Assembly: GCF_014287435.1 (NCBI RefSeq)
Contig: NZ_JACOPG010000003.1
Location: 1-64,000 of the forward strand
DNA length: 64,000 bases
Reading direction: 5' to 3'
Source: Roseburia lenta
GTDB taxonomy: Bacteria > Bacillota > Clostridia > Lachnospirales > Lachnospiraceae
This document shows, one piece after another, positions 50,994 to 60,030 of this stretch. A program made the position numbers and the translations under genes. How positions within the stretch are numbered: the first letter of the stretch is position 1; each line of letters starts with the position of its first letter. Below the pieces are notes generated by a model that searched no databases, was not told where the DNA came from, and saw nothing but the letters and a program-made list of their open reading frames with translations.

Positions 50994-52079
50994 TTATTTG
51001 GTTACGGTTACGTTCATAACGATTGGGTTATGATCAGAGTTCTTAAATCCAAGATCTCTTGTCTCAACTGTGTTGATGGTAAGATTATCAGAAACGATAA
51101 ATCCGTCAATCATGTAATACTGGAATACACTTGGATCACTGTCGTTGCCGGCAAGTGGACGATCCAGAGAGCGGCAGGACGGTGTGGAGTTGTCGGTTAC
51201 AAAAGTCAGATTGTCGCTAAATTCATCGACATCAATGACACCCGGTGTCCACATATCTTCGCTGACAAGCGGATAAGCGCTGTTGTCATAGTTTGAGAAT
51301 GCCTGGTTGAAATCACCACCGGCAATGACATAGTTGCCCTTTTCTGCTTCTTCCTGTAAGAGTTCGCGCAACTGCTTGGTCTGTGCAGCCTTGCCTTCGC
51401 CATCGTCATAGGCCTCCAGGTGCAGGTTGACCAGCACCAGTTCTTTGTCACTGCCCTCAATGGCAACGCGATCGACCATGAGACAACGCTTGAGGTTGCC
51501 GAGGCGGATCGGGTACTTGAACGGACATGGCAGAGAGATACGCTGGGAATCATCTACGCTAAAAGCAGATAAAGTGGCGATACCACAATCGACCTTGCCA
51601 ATGGTAGGAAGCGGATAAGGAACGTAGGCTACCTTGTAGTTTCTGGCAAAGGTAGAATTGTAACCATCCAGAGAAGAAGTGATCTTTTCTAATTCATCAA
51701 TGCCGTAAGATCTCTTGGAATCACGATCGACCTCCTGTAAAAAGACAACATCAGCATCCTCCTTCTGGATCTGTGCCACAACAGCATCAATATTGTCATT
51801 GACCTGTGACTCGGTGCAGGAGCGGACGTGTTCACCGCCATCCATAAAGAAATCAGCGTTTTCGCCAAGTCCGGCATAGCCCATATTCCATGTCATGATG
51901 GTAAAGTCATCACCTGCGGCGAGTGTCTCGGAAGAAGATCCGTCAATGTCCAGAGACTCGGTATCCTTCGGCTTGTACTCCGTGATGGTCAGATACCCGA
52001 TAAAAAGAATGACTGCGGCTACCAAGACCAAAAGAATGATGAGGATGGTCTTAAGAACCTTTTTGAGTGTTTTGTTCAT
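50994..52079 (-). CDS. Membrane-anchored endonuclease/exonuclease/phosphatase-family protein
   Basis: 361-residue protein with an uncleaved N-terminal membrane anchor (about 9-32) and an extracytoplasmic EEP domain. Active-site motifs: TWNMGYAG (about 63-70), FLQEVDRDS (metal Glu, about 113-121), NLHLEAYDDGEGK (catalytic His, about 220-232), AGGDFNQ (Asp-Asn, about 252-258) and SDHNPIV (terminal D-H, about 350-356). EEP proteins on the cell surface can act on phospholipids, inositol phosphates or nucleic acids; the substrate is open. Monocistronic, convergent with the kdpE-like gene; 175 bases of non-coding sequence separate it from lacI. Confidence 0.88.
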   Translation of the reverse strand: MNKTLKKVLKTILIILLVLVAAVILFIGYLTITEYKPKDTESLDIDGSSSETLAAGDDFTIMTWNMGYAGLGENADFFMDGGEHVRSCTESQVNDNIDAVVAQIQKEDADVVFLQEVDRDSKRSYGIDELEKITSSLDGYNSTFARNYKVAYVPYPLPTIGKVDCGIATLSAFSVDDSQRISLPCPFKYPIRLGNLKRCLMVDRVAIEGSDKELVLVNLHLEAYDDGEGKAAQTKQLRELLQEEAEKGNYVIAGGDFNQAFSNYDNSAYPLVSEDMWTPGVIDVDEFSDNLTFVTDNSTPSCRSLDRPLAGNDSDPSVFQYYMIDGFIVSDNLTINTVETRDLGFKNSDHNPIVMNVTVTK

Positions 52080-52254
52080 GTAAAATACCCCCTATTGATA
52101 AATGTAAGAAGATGCCCTCCCCAGAGCATCTCGACCTTGCTCTATTTTAGCATAAAAAGAGAGGCAATAGAACCATTGATCCTTGGAAACTTTACATAAA
52201 TTTTATATAAGAAATTTGTTTAAATTGATAGGAAAAAGCAGAAACGATAGCGGC

Positions 52255-53262
52255 CTACACCGAAAAACGCTTAATGAGCGATGTGGAGATCTGCAATTTG
52301 ACGGTATGACTGGCAGGATCTTCCATCTGGCGGATCAACTGGTCGACGGCGGTCTGACCCATGAAACGTCTTGGAATATCAATGGTCGTCAGTGAAGGAT
52401 CTAAAATACGTCCCTCGGAAATATTGTCAAATCCGATAATGGCAATATCATCCGGGATCTTGTATCCACGCAGTTTGAGAGCCTTGATGGCGCCGATGGC
52501 GATCAGATCATTGTCCGCAAAATAGCATTTGGCAAGCGGTGTGCCACTGTCAATGATCTCCAGCATATCCGAAAAGGCACCCTCGATGGATGGGGCTAAT
52601 TCATGGGAAAGGGACTTGCTGACGGACATGCCGTGTTCGCGCACTGCCTTTTGAAAACCGGTCTTGCGTTCGGAAAAATTGGCAATCGAATAGGAGGAGC
52701 AAAGGTGACCGGGCTGTTCGTTGCAACGGTCGATCAGATAGCCGGTGGCAAGGTAAGTCCCCTGCACGTTGTTGATAAGGACGCTGCTACAGTCGATGGC
52801 ATCGAAACTGGCGTCCAAAAGCACCATAGGCAGGGATGCTTCGAGAAAGCGACGGCAGATGCCTGCTGAGAGTTCGGTGCCGAGCAGGATTATGCCGACA
52901 CAACCGCAAATGCGCAGTTCCTCCACAACCTGTGTCAGGTCATCCGTATTTTCATAGACCTGCAAAGTTTTCAGACCATAGCCCTTATGGCGGCACTCTG
53001 CTTCGATCCCTTCCGTCAGTTCGGAAAAGATAGGCGTGTAATTTAGGATGGCGTTGTGGGCGCGGTAAATGATGCAGTAGATATCCCCCGAATGATTTTT
53101 CTTTAATTGCAGTCGGCTAAAGTCATAGCCGGCTTTTTCTGCCTCTGCGATAATGCGTTTGCGCATCTCGGTAGAAACGCCTGGTTTTCCATTCAAAGCC
53201 ATTGAAACGGCGGTAGCCGAGATATTTAATTTTTCAGCCAGTTCTTTTCCTGTGATCCCCAT
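52255..53262 (-). CDS. LacI-family transcriptional regulator of the pentose operon
   Basis: 335-residue repressor. The HTH with hinge is at about 1-55 (GITGKELAEKLNISATAVSMALNGKPGVS given by ends only) and the periplasmic-binding-protein-like effector domain fills about 60-330, ending FDNISEGRILDPSLTTIDIP. It is divergent from the sugar isomerase gene; a perfect 12-bp inverted repeat (53291-53326) between them is the likely operator. The inducer is unknown but should be the sugar handled by the downstream operon. Confidence 0.93.
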   Translation of the reverse strand: MGITGKELAEKLNISATAVSMALNGKPGVSTEMRKRIIAEAEKAGYDFSRLQLKKNHSGDIYCIIYRAHNAILNYTPIFSELTEGIEAECRHKGYGLKTLQVYENTDDLTQVVEELRICGCVGIILLGTELSAGICRRFLEASLPMVLLDASFDAIDCSSVLINNVQGTYLATGYLIDRCNEQPGHLCSSYSIANFSERKTGFQKAVREHGMSVSKSLSHELAPSIEGAFSDMLEIIDSGTPLAKCYFADNDLIAIGAIKALKLRGYKIPDDIAIIGFDNISEGRILDPSLTTIDIPRRFMGQTAVDQLIRQMEDPASHTVKLQISTSLIKRFSV

Positions 53263-53290
53263 ATATTCTACCTTCTTTGATCGATTTCAT

Positions 53291-53326
53291 AAATAAAGTA
53301 AAAATAAAGTTATATTTACTTTATTT
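53291..53326. promoter_or_regulatory. Probable LacI-type operator
   Basis: AAATAAAGTAAA-N12-TTTACTTTATTT, a perfect 12-bp inverted repeat in the 135-base divergent region between the LacI gene and the sugar operon, with a further AAATAAAG copy inside the spacer side. Confidence 0.68.
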
Positions 53327-53397
53327 TACATTTCAATAAAGAAAGAGACAAGGTATTTTATAGAAAAAGTCGTAAATCGGAGGAAAGGAGCATTTTT

Positions 53398-54798
53398 ATG
53401 GATCATATTAAATTGGGTTACGCGCCGACCAGACGCAGTATTTTCAGTGCACCGGACGCGATCAAGTACCGGGGACTGACCGCACAGAGGCTGACAGAAC
53501 TTGGCGTAGATTTTGTAGATATCACGGACATCAATGAGGAGGGGCTTCTTTATAATGATGCCGATATGCTTAAGATCGCTGAAAAGTTTAAGGCAGAAAA
53601 AATAGATGGTCTGTTTTTACCACACTGCAATTTTGGGACGGAATACGAATGTGCAAGGCTGGCAAAGGAACTGGGGGTACCGGTGCTTTTGTGGGGACCA
53701 TTGGATGAGCGCCCGGAGCCGGATGGTACACGACTTCGGGATACCCAGTGCGGGCTATTTGCAACCGGAAAGGTATTAAGACGCTTTGGCGTGCCATTTA
53801 CCTACATGACAAATTGCCGTCTGGAAGATCCGGTATTTGAGCGCGGACTTCGTGACTTTATGGCGGTCTGCAACGTAGTCAAGACCTTCCGCCATATCCG
53901 TATCTTACAGATTTCGACCAGACCTTTTGATTTCTGGTCGACCATGTGTAATGAAGGCGAACTTCTGGAAAAATTCAATATCCAACTGGCACCCATTCCT
54001 ATGGGCGAATTGGTGGACGAAGTCAGGAAAAATCTGAGAAATGTCGCCGAGACACAAGAAGTCATGACTTATTGCAGAGCCAATATGAATATTGCCATCA
54101 AGGACGATGAACTGGAAAAAGTGGCAGCCATGAAGGTAGCCATGAAACATCTTGCAGAAAAATATGGCTGCAATGCCATTGCTATCCAGTGTTGGAATCA
54201 GTTGCAGACGGAACTTGGGATCATGCCATGTGCGGCAAGTGCGCTTTTAAACGAAGAGGGTATTCCGACGGTCTGTGAGACGGACATTCACGGAGCCATT
54301 ACAGCACTTCTGGTAGAGGCAGCAGGCATGGGGCAGGTGCGGTCTTTCTTTGCGGATTGGACCATCCGTCATCCGGATTGTCCGAACGGAGAACTCTTGC
54401 AGCACTGTGGACCATGGCCGATCTCTGTGGCAGGCGAAAAGCCGACCATTACCTATCCTTTGGCATTTGACCATCCGGGAAGTATTACCGCGGAGGCAAA
54501 ACACGGAGATGTCTCACTGGTGCGTTTTGACGGAGATCTGGGGCAGTATTCTTTGTTACTTGGACATGCCAAGGGCATTGACGGACCAAAGGGTATGGGT
54601 ACCTATCTTTGGGTAGAGGTGGATAACATCAAGCGTCTGGAAGCAAAACTGGTGGAAGGACCATATATCCATCACTGCGTGGGTATTCATAAGGATGTTG
54701 TTCCGGTGCTTTATGAAGCATGCAAATACATTGGCGTCAAACCGGATCTGTACGATCCAATCGAGGAAGAAGTCAAAGCCTACTTGCGTGGGGAATGA
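53398..54798 (+). CDS. L-fucose/L-arabinose isomerase-family sugar isomerase
   Basis: 466-residue cytoplasmic ketol-isomerase of the FucI/AraA superfamily. The N-terminal half carries LPHCNFGTEYE and LWGPLDERP; the metal-binding core includes AIQCWNQLQTELG (about 262-274) and CETDIHGAITALL (about 295-307: E and D ligands). A late HHCVGIHKDV histidine lies near 423-432. First gene of a LacI-controlled operon with a split transketolase, an FGGY kinase and an apiosidase-like hydrolase. No aldolase gene is present, so classical L-fucose or L-rhamnose breakdown is unlikely. D-apiose or D-arabinose-type substrates fit better (inference). Confidence 0.87.
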   Translation: MDHIKLGYAPTRRSIFSAPDAIKYRGLTAQRLTELGVDFVDITDINEEGLLYNDADMLKIAEKFKAEKIDGLFLPHCNFGTEYECARLAKELGVPVLLWGPLDERPEPDGTRLRDTQCGLFATGKVLRRFGVPFTYMTNCRLEDPVFERGLRDFMAVCNVVKTFRHIRILQISTRPFDFWSTMCNEGELLEKFNIQLAPIPMGELVDEVRKNLRNVAETQEVMTYCRANMNIAIKDDELEKVAAMKVAMKHLAEKYGCNAIAIQCWNQLQTELGIMPCAASALLNEEGIPTVCETDIHGAITALLVEAAGMGQVRSFFADWTIRHPDCPNGELLQHCGPWPISVAGEKPTITYPLAFDHPGSITAEAKHGDVSLVRFDGDLGQYSLLLGHAKGIDGPKGMGTYLWVEVDNIKRLEAKLVEGPYIHHCVGIHKDVVPVLYEACKYIGVKPDLYDPIEEEVKAYLRGE

Positions 54799-54813
54799 AA
54801 GAAGGGCAGGGAA

Positions 54814-55644
54814 ATGAAAAATAAAGAATTAAAAAAACTCGCCTATGAACTGCGTCAGGATACTGTGGATATCATTATGGCAGGGGGCGGCGGTCATATC
54901 GGCGGCGATATGTCTATTATGGAAATTCTGGTGGAACTTTACTTTGACCAGATGAATATTTCTCCGGAAAACCAGAACGACTCGGATCGGGATCTCTTTG
55001 TCCTTAGCAAAGGACATTCGGTGGAAGCCTATTACAGTGTTCTGGCAAAAAAGGGATTTTTCCCTTTACAGGAGGTAAAAGATCAGTTTTCTAAATTTGG
55101 CTCCCCCTATATCGGACATCCCAACAACAAATTGCCGGGAATTGAGATGAATTCCGGTTCTCTGGGACATGGGCTTCCGGTCTGTGTCGGCATGGCTATG
55201 GCAGGGAAACGTGATGGCAGAGACTACCGCGTTTACACGGTCATGGGTGACGGAGAACTGGCAGAGGGCTCCATCTGGGAAGCAGCCATGGCGGCACACC
55301 AGTATCATCTGGACAATCTTTGTGCAGTCATCGACCGTAATCACTTGCAGATCTCCGGTAATACGGAAGATGTCATGGGTCATGAAAACCTGCATGACCG
55401 TTTCGCAAGTTTCGGCTGGCATGTCATAGATGTTTCCGATGGAAATGATATTGATGCTTTGCAAAAGGCATTTATAGAAGCAAAAAATACCAAGAACCAG
55501 CCGACGGTCATCATTGCCAATACCATTAAGGGCAAGGGGTCGCCGGTCATGGAAAATAAGGCATCCTGGCATCATCATGTGCCGAGTCAGGAAGAATATG
55601 CGACGATCATGGCAGATCTAAAAAAGAGAGAGGAGGCGGTTTAA
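54814..55644 (+). CDS. Transketolase, N-terminal subunit, pair 2
   Basis: 276-residue TPP-binding subunit. SKGHSVEAYYSVLA, MGDGELAEGSIWEA (about 147-160) and the RNHLQISG end of the TPP motif (usual NN replaced by RN). It diverges clearly from pair 1 (12613), e.g. GGGGHIGGDMS versus AGHPGGSLS in the first active-site loop. This suggests a specialised substrate. Its position between a sugar isomerase and an FGGY kinase matches two-subunit apulose-4-phosphate transketolase (inference). The downstream subunit starts right at the stop. Confidence 0.92.
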   Translation: MKNKELKKLAYELRQDTVDIIMAGGGGHIGGDMSIMEILVELYFDQMNISPENQNDSDRDLFVLSKGHSVEAYYSVLAKKGFFPLQEVKDQFSKFGSPYIGHPNNKLPGIEMNSGSLGHGLPVCVGMAMAGKRDGRDYRVYTVMGDGELAEGSIWEAAMAAHQYHLDNLCAVIDRNHLQISGNTEDVMGHENLHDRFASFGWHVIDVSDGNDIDALQKAFIEAKNTKNQPTVIIANTIKGKGSPVMENKASWHHHVPSQEEYATIMADLKKREEAV

Positions 55645-56595
55645 ATGACAGCAGATAAGAATACTGTGGCAAATCGAAAGGTCATTTGCGATGTATTGTT
55701 AGAACATGCAAAAATGGATAAGCAGATCACGGTGCTTTGCAGTGATTCCAGAGGCTCTGCTTCCATGACACCTTTTGCGGATGCCTACCCGGACCAGTTT
55801 GTGGAGATGGGGATCGCGGAGCAGGATCTGGTTTCGGTGGCAGCCGGCATGGCGCACTGTGGAAAGAAGCCTTACGCTTTTTCGCCTGCCTGCTTTCTTT
55901 CTACCAGATCCTATGAGCAGTGCAAGATTGATGTGGCATATTCCCATACCAACGTAAAACTCATTGGGATCAGTGGAGGCATTTCCTATGGCGCGCTTGG
56001 CATGAGTCATCATTCTGCGCAGGACATTGCCGCTATGAGTGCTATCCCGGGGATGCGCGTCTATCTGCCGAGCGACCGTTTCCAGACAAAAAAACTGATG
56101 GAGCATCTGTTACAGGATAAAGAACCGGCTTATGTTCGTGTAGGGAGAAATCCGGTCGGGGATATTTACGATGAGAAAAATTGCCCCTTTACCATGGATC
56201 AGGCTGTGATTTTACAAGAGGGAAGCGATGTGACCCTGATCGCCTGTGGTGAAATGGTAAAAAAAGCAGTGGATGCAGCAGAAATCCTTGCAAAAGAGGG
56301 TATCAGTGCAAGTGTCATTGATATGTACTGTGTGAAACCGCTGGATAAAAAGGCAGTCGTTGAGGCGGCACAGAATACAAAACTTGTAGTTACCGTGGAA
56401 GAACATGCGCCATTTGGCGGGCTTGGATCTATGGTGAGCCAGGTGGTTGCCGCGGAATGCTCAAAGAAAGTCATCAACATTGCCTTGCCGGATGCACCTG
56501 TCATTACCGGTAACTCCCAAGAGGTATTTGCCTACTATGGCATGGATGGCGAAGGTATTGCAAAGTCAGCAAGACAGGCGCTTTTTGCTGAGTAA
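55645..56595 (+). CDS. Transketolase, C-terminal subunit, pair 2
   Basis: 316-residue partner of the preceding gene, starting at the base after its stop. Catalytic glutamate in EMGIAEQDLVSVAAGMAHC (about 51-69), SGGISYGALGMSHHSAQD, and the C-terminal domain VVTVEEHAPFGGLGSMV (about 249-265). Compared with pair 1, CGIAEANMIG is EMGIAEQDLV here, i.e. substrate-pocket differences. A dedicated role in the pentose operon is likely. Confidence 0.92.
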   Translation: MTADKNTVANRKVICDVLLEHAKMDKQITVLCSDSRGSASMTPFADAYPDQFVEMGIAEQDLVSVAAGMAHCGKKPYAFSPACFLSTRSYEQCKIDVAYSHTNVKLIGISGGISYGALGMSHHSAQDIAAMSAIPGMRVYLPSDRFQTKKLMEHLLQDKEPAYVRVGRNPVGDIYDEKNCPFTMDQAVILQEGSDVTLIACGEMVKKAVDAAEILAKEGISASVIDMYCVKPLDKKAVVEAAQNTKLVVTVEEHAPFGGLGSMVSQVVAAECSKKVINIALPDAPVITGNSQEVFAYYGMDGEGIAKSARQALFAE

Positions 56596-56607
56596 AGAGG
56601 GAATAGA

Positions 56608-58131
56608 ATGGCAGGAAAAAAGTATGTATTGGCAATCGATCAGAGTACACAGGGAACCAAAGGTATTCTGTTTGATGCAGAAGGGCAATTGATCTGTCGG
56701 CGTGATATTGCGCATGAGCAGATCGTAAATGAAAAAGGCTGGGTTTCCCATGATCTCGATGAGATTTATCGAAATACGCTTCAGGTCGTGCAAGATGTGG
56801 TGACAGAGGCTGGCATTGCACAAGAAGAAATAGCCTGTCTTGGCATCAGCAACCAGCGTGAAACATCAGCTGCGTGGGATCGCAAGACAAAAGAGCCGCT
56901 GGCGAAAGCAATCGTCTGGCAATGTTCGCGTGCGGAGGATATTTGTAAACGAATAGAAAATAACGTTATTCTGGATACCAAGCAGGAGCAGAAGGCATCC
57001 GGTGGTGTCGGCGAAGCCATTCGACAAAAGACCGGCATGCAGTTATCTCCTTATTTTCCGGCGGCAAAATATGCATGGCTGCAGGAAAATGAGCCGGAGG
57101 TAGCGCGTGCCAAACAGGAAAATCGTCTTTGTCTGGGTACGATCGACTCTTGGCTGGTATTTAAACTGACAAAAGGAGAAGCCTTTGCAACCGATGTATC
57201 AAATGCATCACGCACACAACTTTTTAACATCACGGATTTAAAGTGGGATGAAGAGATATGCGGTTGGTTTTCCGTGGATGCCAAAACACTTCCGGAAGTA
57301 AGAGACAGCAATGCTTTTTATGGCAAGACGGACTTTGAAGGATTTTTTGCGGAGCCGATCCCGATTCTGGGAGTGATCGGTGATTCGCAGGGAGCCTTAT
57401 ATGGGCAGAATTGTCGGGAAAAGGGACTGGTAAAAGCGACATATGGGACGGGTTCTTCTGTCATGATGCATGCGGGAGATAAGCCGATCGTCTTGGATAA
57501 TGGTATGGTAACATCGATCGCCTGGGGCATGGATGGAAAGGTATCTTATGTTTTGGAAGGCAATATCAATTATGCCGGGGCAACGGTCAGTTGGTTAAAG
57601 GACAATCTGGGGATAATCACAAGTGCAGGTGAGACAGAGGCGATGGCATTTGCTGCAAATCCGACCGATGAGACATATCTCATCCCGGCGTTCAGCGGTC
57701 TGGGCGCACCTTATTGGAAAGTAGATGCTAAGGCGATGCTATATGGCATGAGCCGTACAACCGGAAAAAATGAGATCGTGTGTGCGGCATTGGAATCCAT
57801 CGCTTATCAGATTGCAGACATTGTGGAAGGAATGCAGTATGATAAAGGTATGTCAAAGTCAGTGCTTCGGGTCGATGGAGGAGCCACAGAGAATGCTTAT
57901 CTCATGCAGTTTCAGAGCAATATTTTGCAGAAAAAGGTAGAAGTATCTGCCTGTCAGGAGGCATCGGCTTATGGAGCAGCACTTTTGTCAGGAGAAAAAG
58001 CCGAAATTTATGATGACAAGGTGCTTTCTGATTTAAGAGCGTGCCAGGTTTATGAGCCTAAAATGCCGGAAAGCAAGCGACAGGAAAAATGGCAGGGCTG
58101 GCGCAATGCCATGGAGAAAGTCTTGCGTTAA
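56608..58131 (+). CDS. FGGY-family carbohydrate kinase (xylulokinase/apulose-kinase-like)
   Basis: 507-residue sugar kinase with two actin-like domains. The N-terminal phosphate-binding strand is VLAIDQSTQGTKGILFD (6-22) and WQCSRAEDICKRI lies at about 109-121. The catalytic region is DSWLVFKLTKGEAFATDVSNASRT (cited by ends, about 179-202). The second phosphate motif is YGTGSSVMMH (about 283-292), and the adenosine motif RVDGGATENAYLMQFQSN completes it. It would phosphorylate the ketose made by the isomerase encoded at 53398. Sugar specificity is not visible; xylulokinase, ribulokinase and apulose kinase are all of this family. Confidence 0.9.
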   Translation: MAGKKYVLAIDQSTQGTKGILFDAEGQLICRRDIAHEQIVNEKGWVSHDLDEIYRNTLQVVQDVVTEAGIAQEEIACLGISNQRETSAAWDRKTKEPLAKAIVWQCSRAEDICKRIENNVILDTKQEQKASGGVGEAIRQKTGMQLSPYFPAAKYAWLQENEPEVARAKQENRLCLGTIDSWLVFKLTKGEAFATDVSNASRTQLFNITDLKWDEEICGWFSVDAKTLPEVRDSNAFYGKTDFEGFFAEPIPILGVIGDSQGALYGQNCREKGLVKATYGTGSSVMMHAGDKPIVLDNGMVTSIAWGMDGKVSYVLEGNINYAGATVSWLKDNLGIITSAGETEAMAFAANPTDETYLIPAFSGLGAPYWKVDAKAMLYGMSRTTGKNEIVCAALESIAYQIADIVEGMQYDKGMSKSVLRVDGGATENAYLMQFQSNILQKKVEVSACQEASAYGAALLSGEKAEIYDDKVLSDLRACQVYEPKMPESKRQEKWQGWRNAMEKVLR

Positions 58132-58185
58132 AAAGTAATGTGATAAATGTGTATATGAATGAATTTCAAAAAGGAGGACGAGACA

Positions 58186-59718
58186 ATGAAACAATTTGAA
58201 ATGTATGAACTGACCATCAAAGGAGAGGAGCCACAGGGCTCGCAGGCTCTGGTAGATGTGACGGCAGAATTTACCTGCGGCGGTCAGACTACCAAGGTCA
58301 AGGGCTTTTATGCCGGGGATGGAAACTACAAGGTGCGCTTTTACCCAAGTCTGGCAGGCGCTTATACCTATCGTGTGAGCGGTCTGATGCAGGCAGAGGG
58401 CAGTCTGGTATGTCTGCCGAATGAGGATAAAAAGGCCGGTATCGTGCGTGCCGAGGGGACACATTTTGTCTATGATGGCGGGGAGATCTTCAAACCATTT
58501 GGAACGACCATTTATGCTTTGAGTCATCAGGAAGAAGAAAGAATCGCACAGACCATGGAAACTTTATCGACTGCACCATTTAACAAGGTGCGCCACTGCG
58601 TATTCCCGAAACATTATGATTACAACCACAATGATCCGGAATTATATGCATTTGAAAAGGATGCCGATGGCAAGTGGGATGTCAACCGTCCTTGTTTTGC
58701 TTTCTGGGAGCATCTGGAAAAACAGATCTTTACGCTGGCAGACATGGGGATCCAGTCAGATCTGATCCTTTTCCATCCATACGATAAGTGGGGCTTCTCT
58801 CATATGACCATGGAGGAAAATCTCATCTATCTGGATTACCTGCTCCGTCGTTTTGCAGCCATTCCGCAGATCTGGTGGTCTATGGCAAATGAGTATGATC
58901 TTGTTATGGATCGGACGATGGAAGACTGGTACGATATAGAGTCCTTTATTGTGGAAAATGATCCATACCATCATTTACTCAGCAACCATAACTGTTTTGG
59001 ATTCTATGATTTCTCCAGAGAGAATATTACCCACCAGTGCGTGCAGACCATCCTGGTACAAAAGGCGGCTGATTGGATGAAGGAATTTGAAAAACCGCTC
59101 TGCTATGACGAGTGCTGTTATGAAGGAAACCTGCCTTTGACCTGGGGCAATATTTCCGGCTGGGAAATGGCAAACCGTTTTTGGATGGCTGTCTGTCAAG
59201 GGGCATATGCAACACATGGTGAAGTATTCTTATCCGATGATGAAGTGCTCTGGTGGGCAAAGGGTGGTGTCCTCAAGGGAGAAAGCCCAAAGCGTATTGC
59301 CTATCTGAAGGAGATCGTAGATGCCATTCCGGGAGCGATCGAGCCGTGGCAGGAATATCATGATTTTGATATTCAGGCATACATGGAAAAACATCATCTG
59401 GAGAGCATGGAAGAATTACAGAATAGTCCCCTGATAAGTCGATTTATGAATCCGAATGAGGTTGATGACATTGTTTCTAAGATGAAAGACTACAATGCCT
59501 TTGGTCACGTGGGTGAGGATTATTACATCGGTTACTATGGCAGACATTGTAATGGTATTGCCCCATGGAAGCTGCCGGAAGACCATCAGTATAAGATAGA
59601 GATTATCGATATGTGGAATATGACGCGCGATGTAACTATGACCGGCGTCAGTGGAAGATTTGACGTTAAAATGCCGGGCAAAGAAGGTATCGCAGTTCTG
59701 GCAAGCAGAATAGATTAG
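58186..59718 (+). CDS. DUF5060/DUF4038/DUF5605-type glycoside hydrolase (GH140 apiosidase-like)
   Basis: 510-residue cytoplasmic glycosidase. N-terminal DUF5060-type beta domain (about 1-85, VDVTAEFTCGG...KVKGFYAGDGNYKVRFYPS cited by ends), then a TIM barrel. The acid/base is E236 in WSMANEYD and the nucleophile E309 in LCYDECCYEG. The C-terminal DUF5605-like beta domain (about 425-510) ends in GIAVLASRID. The ATG at 58186 with AAGGAGGACGAG upstream is the start; an in-frame ATG at 58159 lies before the ribosome site. Barrel architecture is closest to the DUF4038 group that contains GH140 endo-apiosidases, which gives a substrate logic for the operon, but specificity is unproven. Confidence 0.83.
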   Translation: MKQFEMYELTIKGEEPQGSQALVDVTAEFTCGGQTTKVKGFYAGDGNYKVRFYPSLAGAYTYRVSGLMQAEGSLVCLPNEDKKAGIVRAEGTHFVYDGGEIFKPFGTTIYALSHQEEERIAQTMETLSTAPFNKVRHCVFPKHYDYNHNDPELYAFEKDADGKWDVNRPCFAFWEHLEKQIFTLADMGIQSDLILFHPYDKWGFSHMTMEENLIYLDYLLRRFAAIPQIWWSMANEYDLVMDRTMEDWYDIESFIVENDPYHHLLSNHNCFGFYDFSRENITHQCVQTILVQKAADWMKEFEKPLCYDECCYEGNLPLTWGNISGWEMANRFWMAVCQGAYATHGEVFLSDDEVLWWAKGGVLKGESPKRIAYLKEIVDAIPGAIEPWQEYHDFDIQAYMEKHHLESMEELQNSPLISRFMNPNEVDDIVSKMKDYNAFGHVGEDYYIGYYGRHCNGIAPWKLPEDHQYKIEIIDMWNMTRDVTMTGVSGRFDVKMPGKEGIAVLASRID

Positions 59719-59739
59719 CATATCCTGCATAGCATAAAG

Positions 59740-59783
59740 AAGATCGCTTAAGCCTATAAAAACAAGCCTAAGCGATCTTTTTA
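59740..59783 (+). terminator. Terminator of the pentose operon
   Basis: AGATCGCTTA / TAAGCGATCT, a perfect 10-bp stem with flanking A/T pairs and TTTTTATT tail. Confidence 0.9.
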
Positions 59784-60030
59784 TTGGTAGTTTTCTTTTC
59801 TTTCTTTCGCTTGTTTTGCAGTATCCATGACATAGGAAAAAGCATCCTCTTCACAGTGTTTTTCGATAATTCCTATGGAGTACAAAAAAACGTGACAAAG
59901 TGCTTCCTCCATGTGAGGGATGGAGAGCGTGACGTTTGAACCGGAAAAGTTGGGAAACAAACTGATCCATATCTACTTTATCTGTTTTGATCTTATTGAG
60001 TGCATAAATGAGATCCTTTGCAACGGACAA
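59781..60030 (-). pseudogene. Unrecognised minus-strand coding remnant
   Basis: On the minus strand one frame from about 60030 to 59930 reads SVAKDLIYALNKIKTDKV and MDQFVSQLFRF. After a frame change near 59940 a second reads MEEALCHVFLYSIGII and EKHCEEDAFSYVM to a stop at 59781. Both look like real helical protein sequence, but no ribosome site precedes either and the frames do not join. Likely a decayed gene of unknown family; it overlaps the start of the truncated transporter. A short real ORF (59781-59912, 43 residues) cannot be excluded. Confidence 0.45.
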
